Below, in pieces: positions 48,590 through 57,535 of a stretch of 64,000 nucleotides of DNA. The position numbers and the translations under genes are program-made. The notes beneath the pieces were generated by a model. That model was not told where the DNA came from. It saw only the letters and a program-made list of their open reading frames with translations, and searched no databases. The stretch lies in NCBI GenBank assembly GCA_963821885.1, contig CAWGFN010000003.1:495928-559927 (forward strand), given 5' to 3'. The stretch comes from Oleiagrimonas sp963821885. GTDB lineage: Bacteria > Pseudomonadota > Gammaproteobacteria > Xanthomonadales > Rhodanobacteraceae. Every line of letters begins with the position of its first letter. The first letter of the stretch is position 1.

Positions 48590-48682
48590 TGTGGCGCCCG
48601 CCCGCCGGCGGCCCGGGTCCACGGGCGCGGTGCATCCATGTAATCTTTGCCTCTTTCTCAGCACGCGGCGGAGTTGCCACGC

Positions 48683-49506
<824 letters not shown>

Positions 49507-49510
<4 letters not shown>

Positions 49511-49863
49511 CGGTCGCGGTGTATGGCCTGAAGACCTGCGACACCTGCCGCAAGGCGCGCAAGTGGCTGGATCGCTTCGAGGTCGAATACAGCTTCATCG
49601 ACTACCGCGAGCACCCGCTGCCGGCGGCGACGCTGAAGGACTGGGCCGGCCAGCTGGGCGGCTGGGAGAAGCTGGTCAACAAGGCCTCCACCACCTGGCG
49701 CAACCTGCTGCCGCAGCGCAAGAACCCGGGCAGCGACCCGGAGTGGACGCTGCTGATCAAGGAGCACCCCGCGCTGGTGCGCCGCCCGGTGGTGGTGCTG
49801 GAGGACGGGCGCGTCAGCGTCGGCTTCAAGGACAACCTGTTCAAGACCCTGTTCGGACGCTGA
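49507..49863 (+). CDS. ArsC/Spx-family reductase-like protein (YffB type)
   Basis: The 118-residue thioredoxin-fold protein starts with TVAVYGLKTCDTCRKARKWLD, where CDTC (Cys13, Cys16) is the redox-type pair of YffB-like proteins, and contains NLLPQRKNPGSDPEW and RRPVVVLEDGRVSVGF, the ArsC-family cis-Pro region. In E. coli yffB also neighbours dapE. The family resembles arsenate reductases, but YffB-type members are thought to act on glutathione-linked thiols and arsenate activity is unproven. It is coupled to dapD by an ATGA overlap. Confidence 0.9.
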
Positions 49864-49864
49864 C

Positions 49865-50925
49865 ATGAAACGCGCCGTGATCCGCCGTTACCTGGACAAC
49901 CTGCGCATCGAGCGCGACAACGCCGCGCTGTACGCGGGCCTGGCCGCGCTCAGCGACGACGCGCGCGCGGCACGCGCCTACCGCCGGATCGCCGAGGCCG
50001 AGCGTGCCAACGCGCTGTTCTGGGTGGACCAGCTGCGCGAGCTTGGCGTCGAGGCGCCGGCGCACCGCGCCAGCGTGCGGGTGCGCGTGCTGCTGTGGCT
50101 TGCCGGCCGCTTCGGCAGCGACTTCGTCATGCCGACCGTGGCGCGCATCACCCATGCCGACCACCACGCCACGCCGGTCGACCGCGAAAGCCATCGCGAC
50201 CATTTCCAGGACACCGGGCGCACCCTGCCGCGCAGCGGCCTGCGTGGACAGGACGGCAACACCCTGCGCGCCGCGGTGCTGGGCGCCAACGACGGCCTGG
50301 TGTCCAATGTCAGCCTGGTGATGGGCATGGCCGGCGCGGCGGTGTCCGACCACTCGGTGCTGCTGGCCGGCACCGCCGGACTGGTCGCCGGCGCCTGCTC
50401 GATGGCGCTGGGCGAGTGGCTGTCGGTGAACAGCTCGCGCGAGTTCTACCAGGCGCAGATCACCGCGCGCGCCGAGCGCCTGGCGGTGGCGCCGGAGGAT
50501 TCGCGCCAGCGCATCGCCGCGATCTACCGCGACAAGGGTCTGGGCGAGGCGGCCGCCGAGACCATGGCCGCGCAGCTGGTGCAGAGTCCGCGCTCGGCGC
50601 TGGACCTGCTGGTGCGCGAGGATCTGGGCGTGGACCCGCAGGACCTGGGCGGTTCGGCCTGGAGCGCGGCACTGTCCTCGTTCGCGCTGTTCGCGCTGGG
50701 CGCGGCCTTCCCGGTGGCGCCCTACCTGTTCCTGCACGGGCGCGGCGGCGGTGCTCGGCAGCCTGCTGGCCGCGGCCTGTCGGCCTGGCGTTCATCGCCT
50801 CGGCCACGTCGCTGTTCACCGGGCGTCCGATCGGCTTCTCCATCGTGCGCCAGTTCGCCATCACCTCGGCCGCCGCCGGCATCACCTGGCTGCTCGGTCA
50901 CGCGTTGGGCGCCGCGCTGGGCTGA
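49865..50925 (+). pseudogene. VIT1/CCC1-family transporter with ferritin-like N-terminus, two apparent frameshifts
   Basis: Residues 1-60 resemble the rubrerythrin/ferritin-like domain of MbfA-type proteins (IERDNAALYAGLAAL and AEAERANALFWVDQL; the usual ExxH ligand pair appears as ExxN). The VIT1 domain follows with LGANDGLVSNVSLVMGM and ALGEWLSVNSSREFY. The first frame is good up to YLFLHG near 50740. The expected sequence then goes on in the next frame (VLGSLLAA, about 50751-50775) and again in a third (VGLAFIASATSLFTGRPIGF to the stop at 50925). One extra base within 50741-50750 and one near 50777-50780 explain both shifts. The original frame runs on to 51349 as Arg/Pro-rich sequence over the next gene. 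Family members export iron or manganese. This is either a broken gene or a sequence error. Confidence 0.82.
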
Positions 50926-50951
50926 GCGCCCGCATTCGCATCGGACTTTCC

Positions 50952-51467
50952 ATGCGCGCACTGATCTTCGGCAATTCCGGCTCCGGCAAGAGCACCCTGG
51001 CGAAGGCGCTCTCGGCCCGCCACGGCTGCGCGCACCTGGACCTGGACAGCATCGTCTGGGAGCCCGGGCGCATCGCCGAGGCGCGGCCGATGGCGCAGGT
51101 GCTGGCCGACCTCGACGCCTTCATCGCCGAGCACGACAGCTGGGTCATCGAGGGCTGCTACGGCGAGCTGGTCGCGCACGCGGCGCCGTCCAGCAGCGAG
51201 CTGATCTTCCTCAACCCGGGACGCGAAGCCTGTCTGGCGTACAACCGGCGACGGCCGTGGGAACCGCACAAGTACGCCTCGAAGGACGCCCAGGACGCCA
51301 TGCTGGACCACCTGCAGGCCTGGGTCGCCGGCTACTACGAGCGCGATGACGCCTGGTCCTATGCCGCCCACCGTCGCCTGTTCGATGCCCACCCCGGCGC
51401 CAAGACCGAGTACACCGCGCCGCCGGTGCTGGAGGCGGCGGACGAACCCGGGGCCGGCGGGCAGTGA
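50952..51467 (+). CDS. P-loop NTPase, small nucleotide- or shikimate-kinase-like protein
   Basis: This 171-residue protein begins with a Walker A motif, FGNSGSGKST (residues 6-15), after a short beta strand. HLDLDSIVWEPG (about 28-39) resembles the substrate-side Asp motif of adenylate-kinase-like (FlaR-type) proteins, and WVIEGCYGELV is the Walker-B-like strand. ELIFLNPGREACLAYNRRR and KYASKDAQDAMLDHL complete the pattern seen in small ATPases often named 'adenylate kinase-like' or 'shikimate kinase'. The substrate is unknown. It follows the broken transporter after 26 bases and precedes dapE. Confidence 0.8.
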   Translation: MRALIFGNSGSGKSTLAKALSARHGCAHLDLDSIVWEPGRIAEARPMAQVLADLDAFIAEHDSWVIEGCYGELVAHAAPSSSELIFLNPGREACLAYNRRRPWEPHKYASKDAQDAMLDHLQAWVAGYYERDDAWSYAAHRRLFDAHPGAKTEYTAPPVLEAADEPGAGGQ

Positions 51468-51518
51468 CGGCCTGCCTTCGCTATGCTCGACGCATTGCCG
51501 GCTGCTGAAAGTCCCTCC

Positions 51519-52652
51519 ATGTCCGACGTGCTCGATCTCGCCTGCGAACTGATCCGCCGCCGTTCGGTGACGCCGGACGATGCCGGCTGCCAGGATCTCA
51601 TCGCCGAGCGGCTGGCGCGTGCCGGGTTCGGCATCGAACGGCTGCGCTACGGCGAGGTGGACAACCTGTGGGCCACGCATGGCACCGGCGACGGACCGAC
51701 GCTGGCGTTCCTGGGCCATACCGACGTGGTGCCCAGCGGCCCGGAGGACGCCTGGGGCACGCCGCCGTTCGAACCCACGATCCGCGACGGCGTGCTGTAC
51801 GGCCGCGGGGCGGCGGACATGAAGGGCAGCGTGGCCGCCATGGTGGTGGCGCTGGAAGCCTTCGTCGCCGCGCGTCCGGATCATCCCGGGCGCGTGGCGC
51901 TGCTGCTGACCAGCGATGAGGAGGGCGACGCCATCGATGGCGTGCGCAAGGTCGCCGATGCGTTCAAGGCGCGCGGCGAGCGGATCGACTGGTGCGTGGT
52001 CGGCGAACCCTCGGCAAGGGAACGGCTCGGCGACCTGATCCGCGTCGGCCGGCGCGGCTCGCTCTCGGCCACCATGACCGTGCGCGGCGTGCAGGGCCAT
52101 GTCGCCTACCCGCACCAGGCCGACAACCCGATCCACAAACTCGTCCCGGCGCTGGACGAACTGGTCGCCGAGCACTGGGACGACGGCAACGACGATTTCC
52201 CGCCGACCTCGCTGCAGGTGTCCAACATCCATGCCGGCACGGGGGCCAACAACGTCATTCCCGGCCGCGTCGAGGTGGTCTTCAACTTCCGCTACGGCAC
52301 CGCCAGCACCGCCGAGGGCCTGCGCGCGCGTGCCGAGGCCATCTTCGACCGCCACGGCCTGGACCGGGACATCCGCTGGCACGATTCGGGCCGTCCGTTC
52401 CTGTCGCCGCCCGACGGCCGGCTGCGCGAGGCGGTGGCCGGCGTGTGTCGCGAGGTGGCCGGCATCGATCCCGAGCAGAGCACCGGCGGCGGCACCTCGG
52501 ACGGCCGTTTCATCGCGCCGCTGGGCGTGGAGGTGGTGGAGCTGGGACCGGTCAACGCCACCATCCACAAGATCGACGAGTGCGTGACGGTGGCCGAGCT
52601 GGAACGCCTGCCGGCGTTGTATCAATGCATCGCCGAGCACCTGCTGGACTGA
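51519..52652 (+). CDS. dapE: Succinyl-diaminopimelate desuccinylase
   Basis: DapE hydrolyses N-succinyl-LL-diaminopimelate to diaminopimelate with a two-zinc centre. The 377-residue protein (E. coli 375) has the M20 motifs LAFLGHTDVVPSGPEDAW, YGRGAADMKGSVAAMV (bridging Asp), LLTSDEEGDAIDGVRKV (catalytic Glu pair) and STGGGTSDGRF, and ends at ATIHKIDECVTVAELERL with the last His ligand. The ATG at 51519 gives the family N-terminus. A TATGCT sequence (51482-51487) about 30 bases upstream may be a -10 box. Confidence 0.97.
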   Translation: MSDVLDLACELIRRRSVTPDDAGCQDLIAERLARAGFGIERLRYGEVDNLWATHGTGDGPTLAFLGHTDVVPSGPEDAWGTPPFEPTIRDGVLYGRGAADMKGSVAAMVVALEAFVAARPDHPGRVALLLTSDEEGDAIDGVRKVADAFKARGERIDWCVVGEPSARERLGDLIRVGRRGSLSATMTVRGVQGHVAYPHQADNPIHKLVPALDELVAEHWDDGNDDFPPTSLQVSNIHAGTGANNVIPGRVEVVFNFRYGTASTAEGLRARAEAIFDRHGLDRDIRWHDSGRPFLSPPDGRLREAVAGVCREVAGIDPEQSTGGGTSDGRFIAPLGVEVVELGPVNATIHKIDECVTVAELERLPALYQCIAEHLLD

Positions 52653-52677
52653 TTCGTGCCCGCGCCGCGGCGGGTGT

Positions 52678-53037
52678 TCAATCGGACCGTTCCAGCCAGG
52701 CCTGCAGGCGCGCGTTGTCCTCGTCGCGCATGGCGATGATGCGGAATCCCGCCCAGAAATGATCGGCCGTGTCGGACGGCTGGTGCCATTGTTCCTGCAG
52801 GCCGACCTCGATGGACATGGGTTCGCCGTCCGCGCTCAGTGGCAGTCGACACTGGTACAGCGCGCTGCTGCGCGGCTCGCTCGGGCAGATCAGCAGCATG
52901 CCGGTTCGCGAGATGTTGCCGATGCGGCCCATGATCTCGCCGGTGATCACGTTGGTGACCGGCTCATCACTGTCGACCGCCTTGCGCCGGGCGCGGCGAT
53001 CGTCGTGGTCGGCGATGCGGGTTTGCGTGCGGGTCAT
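52678..53037 (-). CDS. PilZ-domain protein with intact c-di-GMP motifs
   Basis: The 119-residue protein is a single PilZ domain. The c-di-GMP binding motifs are both present: R14xxxR18 in DRRARRK, and N41xS43xxG46 in GNISRTGML. The rest is a beta-barrel pattern ending in a helix (DEDNARLQAWLERS). The ATG overlaps the stop of the DUF1631 gene by ATGA, so the two are co-translated. A role in c-di-GMP response (surface behaviour or motility) is inferred from the family; its target is unknown. Confidence 0.9.
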   Translation of the reverse strand: MTRTQTRIADHDDRRARRKAVDSDEPVTNVITGEIMGRIGNISRTGMLLICPSEPRSSALYQCRLPLSADGEPMSIEVGLQEQWHQPSDTADHFWAGFRIIAMRDEDNARLQAWLERSD

Positions 53038-55157
53038 GACGCGGCTCCGTGCTGGGCCGGGCCGGACATGGCATCCGCGCCCCGGCTGGCGATCTGCAGT
53101 GCCTGCTCGACGACGTCCCCGCCGCGCTCCACCGCCAGGCGGACATGGCCGCTGGCGATGGCCCGGGCCAGCCGCAGCTCGCCCAGTTCCTGTGCCCGCT
53201 GGCCGTTGCGCGTGACGAACAGGGCATGCCCGGTCAGCGTCGAGTACCAGGCCAGCCGCCGGCGGATCGGCGGCGTGCCGCTGGGGCCGAGAAACTCGAA
53301 CCAGGTGCCGGCCGGCAGATTGCGCAGTTGGCGATGGATCCCCAGGATCTCGGGGGTGGCCTGGCCGCCCGTCGGCGTCGACGGCACGGCGCTCCTGCCC
53401 TCCGCGGACGATGCCCCGGGCAGGCTGCGCAGCCACGCATCGATCATCGCCTCGCGTTCCTCGACGGCGATGCCGATCTGCCGCAGGCCTTCGTCGATAT
53501 CGCGGCGGAAGGCGTCCATTTGTGCCACCGGACGCAGGCCGAGCAACGGCTCGACCATGTCCAGACGCCCGTTGAACGGGGTGCTGTCCTCGCCGTGGCG
53601 CATCAGGGTCAGGGCGAGCACGTCCGACCAGGCGTGATGCAGCGGCACCGCCGGTTCGGCCATCAGCTGGGACGAGGCGCCGCGGGCGGCCAGCAGGGTG
53701 CTGGTGCGCAGGCGCGCCTGTTCCAGGCGCTCGAGTCCGCGCATGGCATCGGCCTGCTGCGCCTCGGCATCGCAGCGCGCCTGTTGCCAACGCTGCAGGC
53801 ACGATTCGATGTCCTCGCCCAGGGTCACGAACACCGCGGTGCTGGGCGTGGAGCGGCAGGCATCGTCGATCAGCTGCTCCAGTGCCATGCGCAGCTCGTG
53901 GTCCGGCGTGCCGCCGGCCTCGTCGAGCCACTCGCGGGCGGTGTCGGCAATGGTGTTGAGCACCTGGCGGGCCGGATGCCCGGCGTCCTGGAAGAATGCC
54001 GGATCGGCCAGCGCCAGGCGCAGCACCGGGACCTGCAGGTCGAACAGCAGGGCGTGGGTATCGGTATTGCCCGGCAGCTTCTGCGCGACTTCCTCGAACA
54101 GCCGGACGATCAGGTCCACGGTGCGCGTTTGCGCGGCGGACAGCCCCAGGGGGGAGCCCTGGGCGTCATGGCCGACGTTCAGCAGCAGCGCCATTTCCTC
54201 GCGCAGGCGCTGGGGCTGGTTCATGGCGTAACGGGTCCGGTCATCGGCCTCCAGGAGATGCTCCTGCAGGGCGCGCAGTGCCGACTGCAGCCGCGCCGTG
54301 GTGACGCCGTCCCGTGCGGAGGGAGGCGCCGTGGCGCGGGTCTCGCCAGCAGGGGTTGCGGTCGTCGGCGATGCGCCGGTTGCCGGCGCGGTGGCGGACG
54401 CGACAGGCTGCCGCGTCGCTTCGGCCGGGCCATGCTGGCGCGCTTCGTCGCGGCGTTTCTGGCGCGGCAGGGCGTACGGTCGCAGCCCGGGCAGGATGCC
54501 GGCATCGCTCAGATAGTCGTCGGCCAGCTCGTACAGCGCGGTGAGCTTGTCGATCAGGCTGCTTTCCAGGCTCTGCAGCAGCAGGATTTCATGCGCGGTC
54601 GGGATGTCCAGCATCGAGCACGCCTCGCGAAAGGCCTGGGCCATGGCCTGCGGCCCCACCGGCAACTGCGCGCTGTCCAGCGGCGGCGTGGCCAGCAGCA
54701 CGCCGAAGCGATAGCCGAGGTTGACCATCTGCATCGCGCCACGCGCCACGCAGCGGGTCACCAGTTGGTCCAGTGCGGCATTGCGATCGTGTGCGTGGGT
54801 GTCGAGCAGGTCCAGAGACAGCTTGGTGGCCTCGCCACGGGATTCCTGCGCGCTTCCCAGTTGCTGGAAGGCGCGATCGATGCTGGCGACGAAGTGCCGG
54901 TCGAAGTCATCGCGCATGCGTCCAAGACGCTGGTGGGTGGCCAGGTACTGCCCCTGGTCATAGTGGTTGACGGCCTTGTCGGCACGGTCCAGGAGGCGCT
55001 GGCTGAACTCGCTCAGTCCACGATCGATCGGCACGTGCAGCCAGGCGCCGCACTGCGCGCCGAGTGCGTCGATATGCTGCCGCGCGAAGGCGGAGAGGGG
55101 CGTGCCGGCCTGCGGCGGGTTCGCCGTCGGCGCTTGGGCAATATTCCTGCGGTCCAT
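53034..55157 (-). CDS. DUF1631 family protein
   Basis: This 707-residue cytoplasmic protein is mostly helical. The N-terminal half includes FDRHFVASIDRAFQQLGS and the IPTAHEILLLQSLESSLIDKL block. An Ala/Pro/Thr-rich linker lies at about residues 225-275, and the second half has the hallmark LLFDLQVPVLRLALADPAFF followed by HPARQVLNTIAD, and a C-terminal WFEFLGP region. DUF1631 proteins occur with PilZ genes in Xanthomonadales and have no proven function. The start was set at 55157 because GAGGG lies just before it and because a sigma-54-like promoter covers the alternative start at 55193. Confidence 0.88.
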   Translation of the reverse strand: MDRRNIAQAPTANPPQAGTPLSAFARQHIDALGAQCGAWLHVPIDRGLSEFSQRLLDRADKAVNHYDQGQYLATHQRLGRMRDDFDRHFVASIDRAFQQLGSAQESRGEATKLSLDLLDTHAHDRNAALDQLVTRCVARGAMQMVNLGYRFGVLLATPPLDSAQLPVGPQAMAQAFREACSMLDIPTAHEILLLQSLESSLIDKLTALYELADDYLSDAGILPGLRPYALPRQKRRDEARQHGPAEATRQPVASATAPATGASPTTATPAGETRATAPPSARDGVTTARLQSALRALQEHLLEADDRTRYAMNQPQRLREEMALLLNVGHDAQGSPLGLSAAQTRTVDLIVRLFEEVAQKLPGNTDTHALLFDLQVPVLRLALADPAFFQDAGHPARQVLNTIADTAREWLDEAGGTPDHELRMALEQLIDDACRSTPSTAVFVTLGEDIESCLQRWQQARCDAEAQQADAMRGLERLEQARLRTSTLLAARGASSQLMAEPAVPLHHAWSDVLALTLMRHGEDSTPFNGRLDMVEPLLGLRPVAQMDAFRRDIDEGLRQIGIAVEEREAMIDAWLRSLPGASSAEGRSAVPSTPTGGQATPEILGIHRQLRNLPAGTWFEFLGPSGTPPIRRRLAWYSTLTGHALFVTRNGQRAQELGELRLARAIASGHVRLAVERGGDVVEQALQIASRGADAMSGPAQHGAAS

Positions 55158-55192
55158 GACACCCTCGGGGTATCCGATGACAGAAAGGGTCA

Positions 55193-55208
55193 TGCGTAAA
55201 GCGGGCCA
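55193..55208 (-). promoter_or_regulatory. Sigma-54-like (-24/-12) promoter for the DUF1631-PilZ pair
   Basis: On the minus strand TGGCCCG-CTTT-ACGCA keeps the invariant GG and GC ten bases apart and matches the TGGCACG-N4-TTGCA consensus at nine of twelve fixed positions. A transcript from it would begin near 55182, about 25 bases before the DUF1631 ATG, with GAGGG in the leader. The 55195-55275 stretch upstream is AT-richer than its surroundings, which would suit activator binding. Confidence 0.4.
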
Positions 55209-55492
55209 ACTTTCTATTGCAGCTCGGTTTTTCGGCAAATCCTGCGCAAACTGAGATGTGCATCAAACTAGAATTGCGGCCTACGTCACGTTTTCCCCTG
55301 GCCTGGGCGCGCGGCGCGGCGCCTGCCGACACAGCGCCTTGCCTGACATTGGACCCGCTGCGTCGTTGATGGCCCCTGCGTGGCCGCCCCCGGCCCCCGG
55401 ATGCGGCGTATTGGCCGGGAACCGCGAGCCCTGGTCCCTTGCCAATTGCGGGAAATCTGCCAAGGTGCGGGCTGACCATCACGGACCGCCGC
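55209..55492. other. Intergenic region between DUF1631 and the dehydratase gene
   Basis: No gene is supported here. The left part (to about 55275) is relatively AT-rich and belongs to the DUF1631 control region. The right part (55300-55490) is very GC-rich; short open frames in it lack likeness to known proteins. No clear -35/-10 pair or ribosome site was found for the dehydratase gene on the plus strand. Confidence 0.5.
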
Positions 55493-56419
55493 ATGCCCCT
55501 GCATATCGAGACCCCGCAGTTTGTCTCGCGACCGCTGAGCCTGGCCAGCGGGCGCGAGATCTGGCTCAAGTTCGACGCGCTGCAGCCGTCCGGCTCGTTC
55601 AAGATGCGCGGCGTCGGCCACGCCTGCGAGGTCCATCATCGGCGTGGCGCGCGGCGTTTCGTGTCGTCATCGGGCGGCAATGCCGGACTGGCCGTGGCCT
55701 GCGCCGGACGCGCGTTGTCGGTGCCGGTGGTCGTGGTGGTGCCGGAAACCACCACGCCCCGCGCCATCGAGCTGCTGCGCCAGGAGGGGGCCGAGGTCAT
55801 CGTGCACGGTGCGTCCTGGCAGGAGGCCAACGTCCGCGCCCTGGCGCTGGTCGGCGACAGCGATGCCTTCATCCATCCCTTTGACGATCCACTGCTGTGG
55901 CAGGGCCACGCGAGCATGATCGACGAGGTCCGGCGTGCCGGCGAGAAACCGGACGCAGTGGTGCTGTCGGTGGGCGGCGGCGGACTGCTGTGCGGGGTGC
56001 TGGAAGGCCTGCATCGCCATGGCTGGGCCGACGTGCCGGTGATCGCCGTGGAAACCGAGGGTGCGGCCTCGTTCCATGCGGCGGTGCAGGCGGGACGTCC
56101 GGTGGAACTGGAGGCCATCACCAGCGTGGCGACCTCGCTGGGCGCCAAGCGCGTGTGCGAGCGTGCACTGCAGTGGTCACGCGAACACCCCATCGACAGC
56201 GTGCAGGTGTCCGACGCCAGCGCGCTGTCGGCCTGTGAGCGATTTCTCGACGATCATCGCCTGCTGGTCGAACCGGCCTGCGGTGCGAGTCTGGCACTGG
56301 CCTATGAAAACGCCCCGGCGTTGGCACCGTTCGACACGGTGCTGGTGGTGGTCTGCGGTGGCGCGACGGCCAGCATCGACCAGATCCGGCAGTGGCGTGC
56401 GAAGACTGCCCGTTCCTGA
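55493..56419 (+). CDS. PLP-dependent serine/threonine dehydratase-like enzyme
   Basis: This 308-residue fold-type II pyridoxal-phosphate enzyme has the Lys motif PSGSFKMRGVGHA (Lys near residue 40), the phosphate-binding SSGGNAGLAVACAGRAL, the glycine loop LSVGGGGLLCGVLEGL and the end motif VVCGGATASIDQI. These features place it with L-serine/L-threonine ammonia-lyases of the eukaryotic-like SDS group rather than with the allosteric IlvA, since no ACT domain follows. It would yield pyruvate or 2-oxobutyrate plus ammonia. The ATG at 55493 was chosen by family start; an upstream frame to 55439 is less likely. It converges on the nickel permease gene. Confidence 0.87.
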   Translation: MPLHIETPQFVSRPLSLASGREIWLKFDALQPSGSFKMRGVGHACEVHHRRGARRFVSSSGGNAGLAVACAGRALSVPVVVVVPETTTPRAIELLRQEGAEVIVHGASWQEANVRALALVGDSDAFIHPFDDPLLWQGHASMIDEVRRAGEKPDAVVLSVGGGGLLCGVLEGLHRHGWADVPVIAVETEGAASFHAAVQAGRPVELEAITSVATSLGAKRVCERALQWSREHPIDSVQVSDASALSACERFLDDHRLLVEPACGASLALAYENAPALAPFDTVLVVVCGGATASIDQIRQWRAKTARS

Positions 56420-56462
56420 ACGTCTGTCGTGACGGTTGTCCCGGTCCTCGCGCGGTGTCCGG

Positions 56463-57524
56463 TTACGCCTGGCCGGGCGAGCGATTCTCCAGCGGTCGCA
56501 GCGCATGGCGGTAGTACATGGCAGCGGCGCCCCAGGACAGCACCATCAATGCGGTGATGAGCAGTCCCAGCGTGCCGAAGTCGAGGTTTTCCAGCACGCC
56601 CCAGACGCCCGAATCCCAGCCCAGCCGACTGGCCAGGAGCTGCATCCACTCGATGCCTCCGACCAGCAGCGCCACCACCACGCCCAGGCCGGTGATGGTG
56701 GTGTTGAAGAACAGCTTGCGCAGCGCATCGGCCATGGCCCAGTCGTAGATGCGCAGCATCACCAGGCCGTCCAGCGTGTCCATCAGGCTCATGCCGGCGG
56801 TGAACAACAGCGGGAAGGCCATCACCCCCAGCAGATGCATGTCGCCATGCTGGGCAAGCCCGGCCGAGAGGCCGAGGATGGCGATCTCGGTGGCGGTATC
56901 GAAGCCCAGGCCGAACAGGAAGCCCAGGGGATACATCTGCCAGCTGGCGTGGATGTTGCGGTACAGGCGTCCGAACAGGCGTGACATCAGTCCGCCCGCG
57001 GCCATCGGCACCTCGCTGGCGGACAGGTCGATGTCGCCCTCGCGTGATCGCTTCAGGGCGCGTAGCAGCTGGATCAGGATGCGCAGGTTCACCAGCCCGA
57101 TCAGGGTCAGGAACAGCGCCGAGACGACCGTGCCGAACAGCCCGCCGAGATCGCGCAGCGCGCCCATGTGTGATTCGGTTTCGCGCGCGGCCAGCGCCAG
57201 CAGCAGAGACAGCACGATCACCACCGTCGAGTGGCCCAGCGAGAAGAACAGCCCGGTGGCCACCGGGCGCTGGCCGTCCTGGCGCAGCTTGCGGGTGACG
57301 TTGTCGATGGCGGCGATGTGGTCGGCATCGAAAGCGTGGCGCAAGCCGAGGAAGTAGGCCATGGCGCCGATGCCCAGCAGGGTCACGTCGTGTCCGGCGA
57401 CGCCGAACAGCGCCAGCCAGGCGCAAATGTTGAGTGCGGCGACGAAAGCCAGCGTCGGCAGGATGCGGCGCGTCCATGTCGGTCGTCCCCGGGTCTGCCT
57501 GGCGAGTGCGGATGCGATGTCCAT
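56463..57524 (-). CDS. HoxN/NixA-family nickel permease
   Basis: This 353-residue inner-membrane protein takes up nickel (possibly cobalt). It has about eight hydrophobic segments and the family signature RHAFDADHIAAIDN, in which the HX4DH motif is His63 and Asp68-His69; a second signature LGFDTATEIAILGL follows near residue 200. The HoxN/NixA group is thus clear, while HupE/UreJ would look different. It lies 11 bases after hypE at the end of the hyp operon, which fits supply of nickel to a hydrogenase. hoxN or hupN are both in use as names, so I leave the symbol empty. Confidence 0.93.
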   Translation of the reverse strand: MDIASALARQTRGRPTWTRRILPTLAFVAALNICAWLALFGVAGHDVTLLGIGAMAYFLGLRHAFDADHIAAIDNVTRKLRQDGQRPVATGLFFSLGHSTVVIVLSLLLALAARETESHMGALRDLGGLFGTVVSALFLTLIGLVNLRILIQLLRALKRSREGDIDLSASEVPMAAGGLMSRLFGRLYRNIHASWQMYPLGFLFGLGFDTATEIAILGLSAGLAQHGDMHLLGVMAFPLLFTAGMSLMDTLDGLVMLRIYDWAMADALRKLFFNTTITGLGVVVALLVGGIEWMQLLASRLGWDSGVWGVLENLDFGTLGLLITALMVLSWGAAAMYYRHALRPLENRSPGQA

Positions 57525-57535
57525 GGATGCCACCC

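Noticed and set aside
53049..55199. A 716-codon plus-strand frame opposite the DUF1631 gene
   Set aside because: The minus-strand product carries the DUF1631 blocks and is coupled to the PilZ gene; the plus-strand frame is low in charged residues apart from Arg and has no family likeness.
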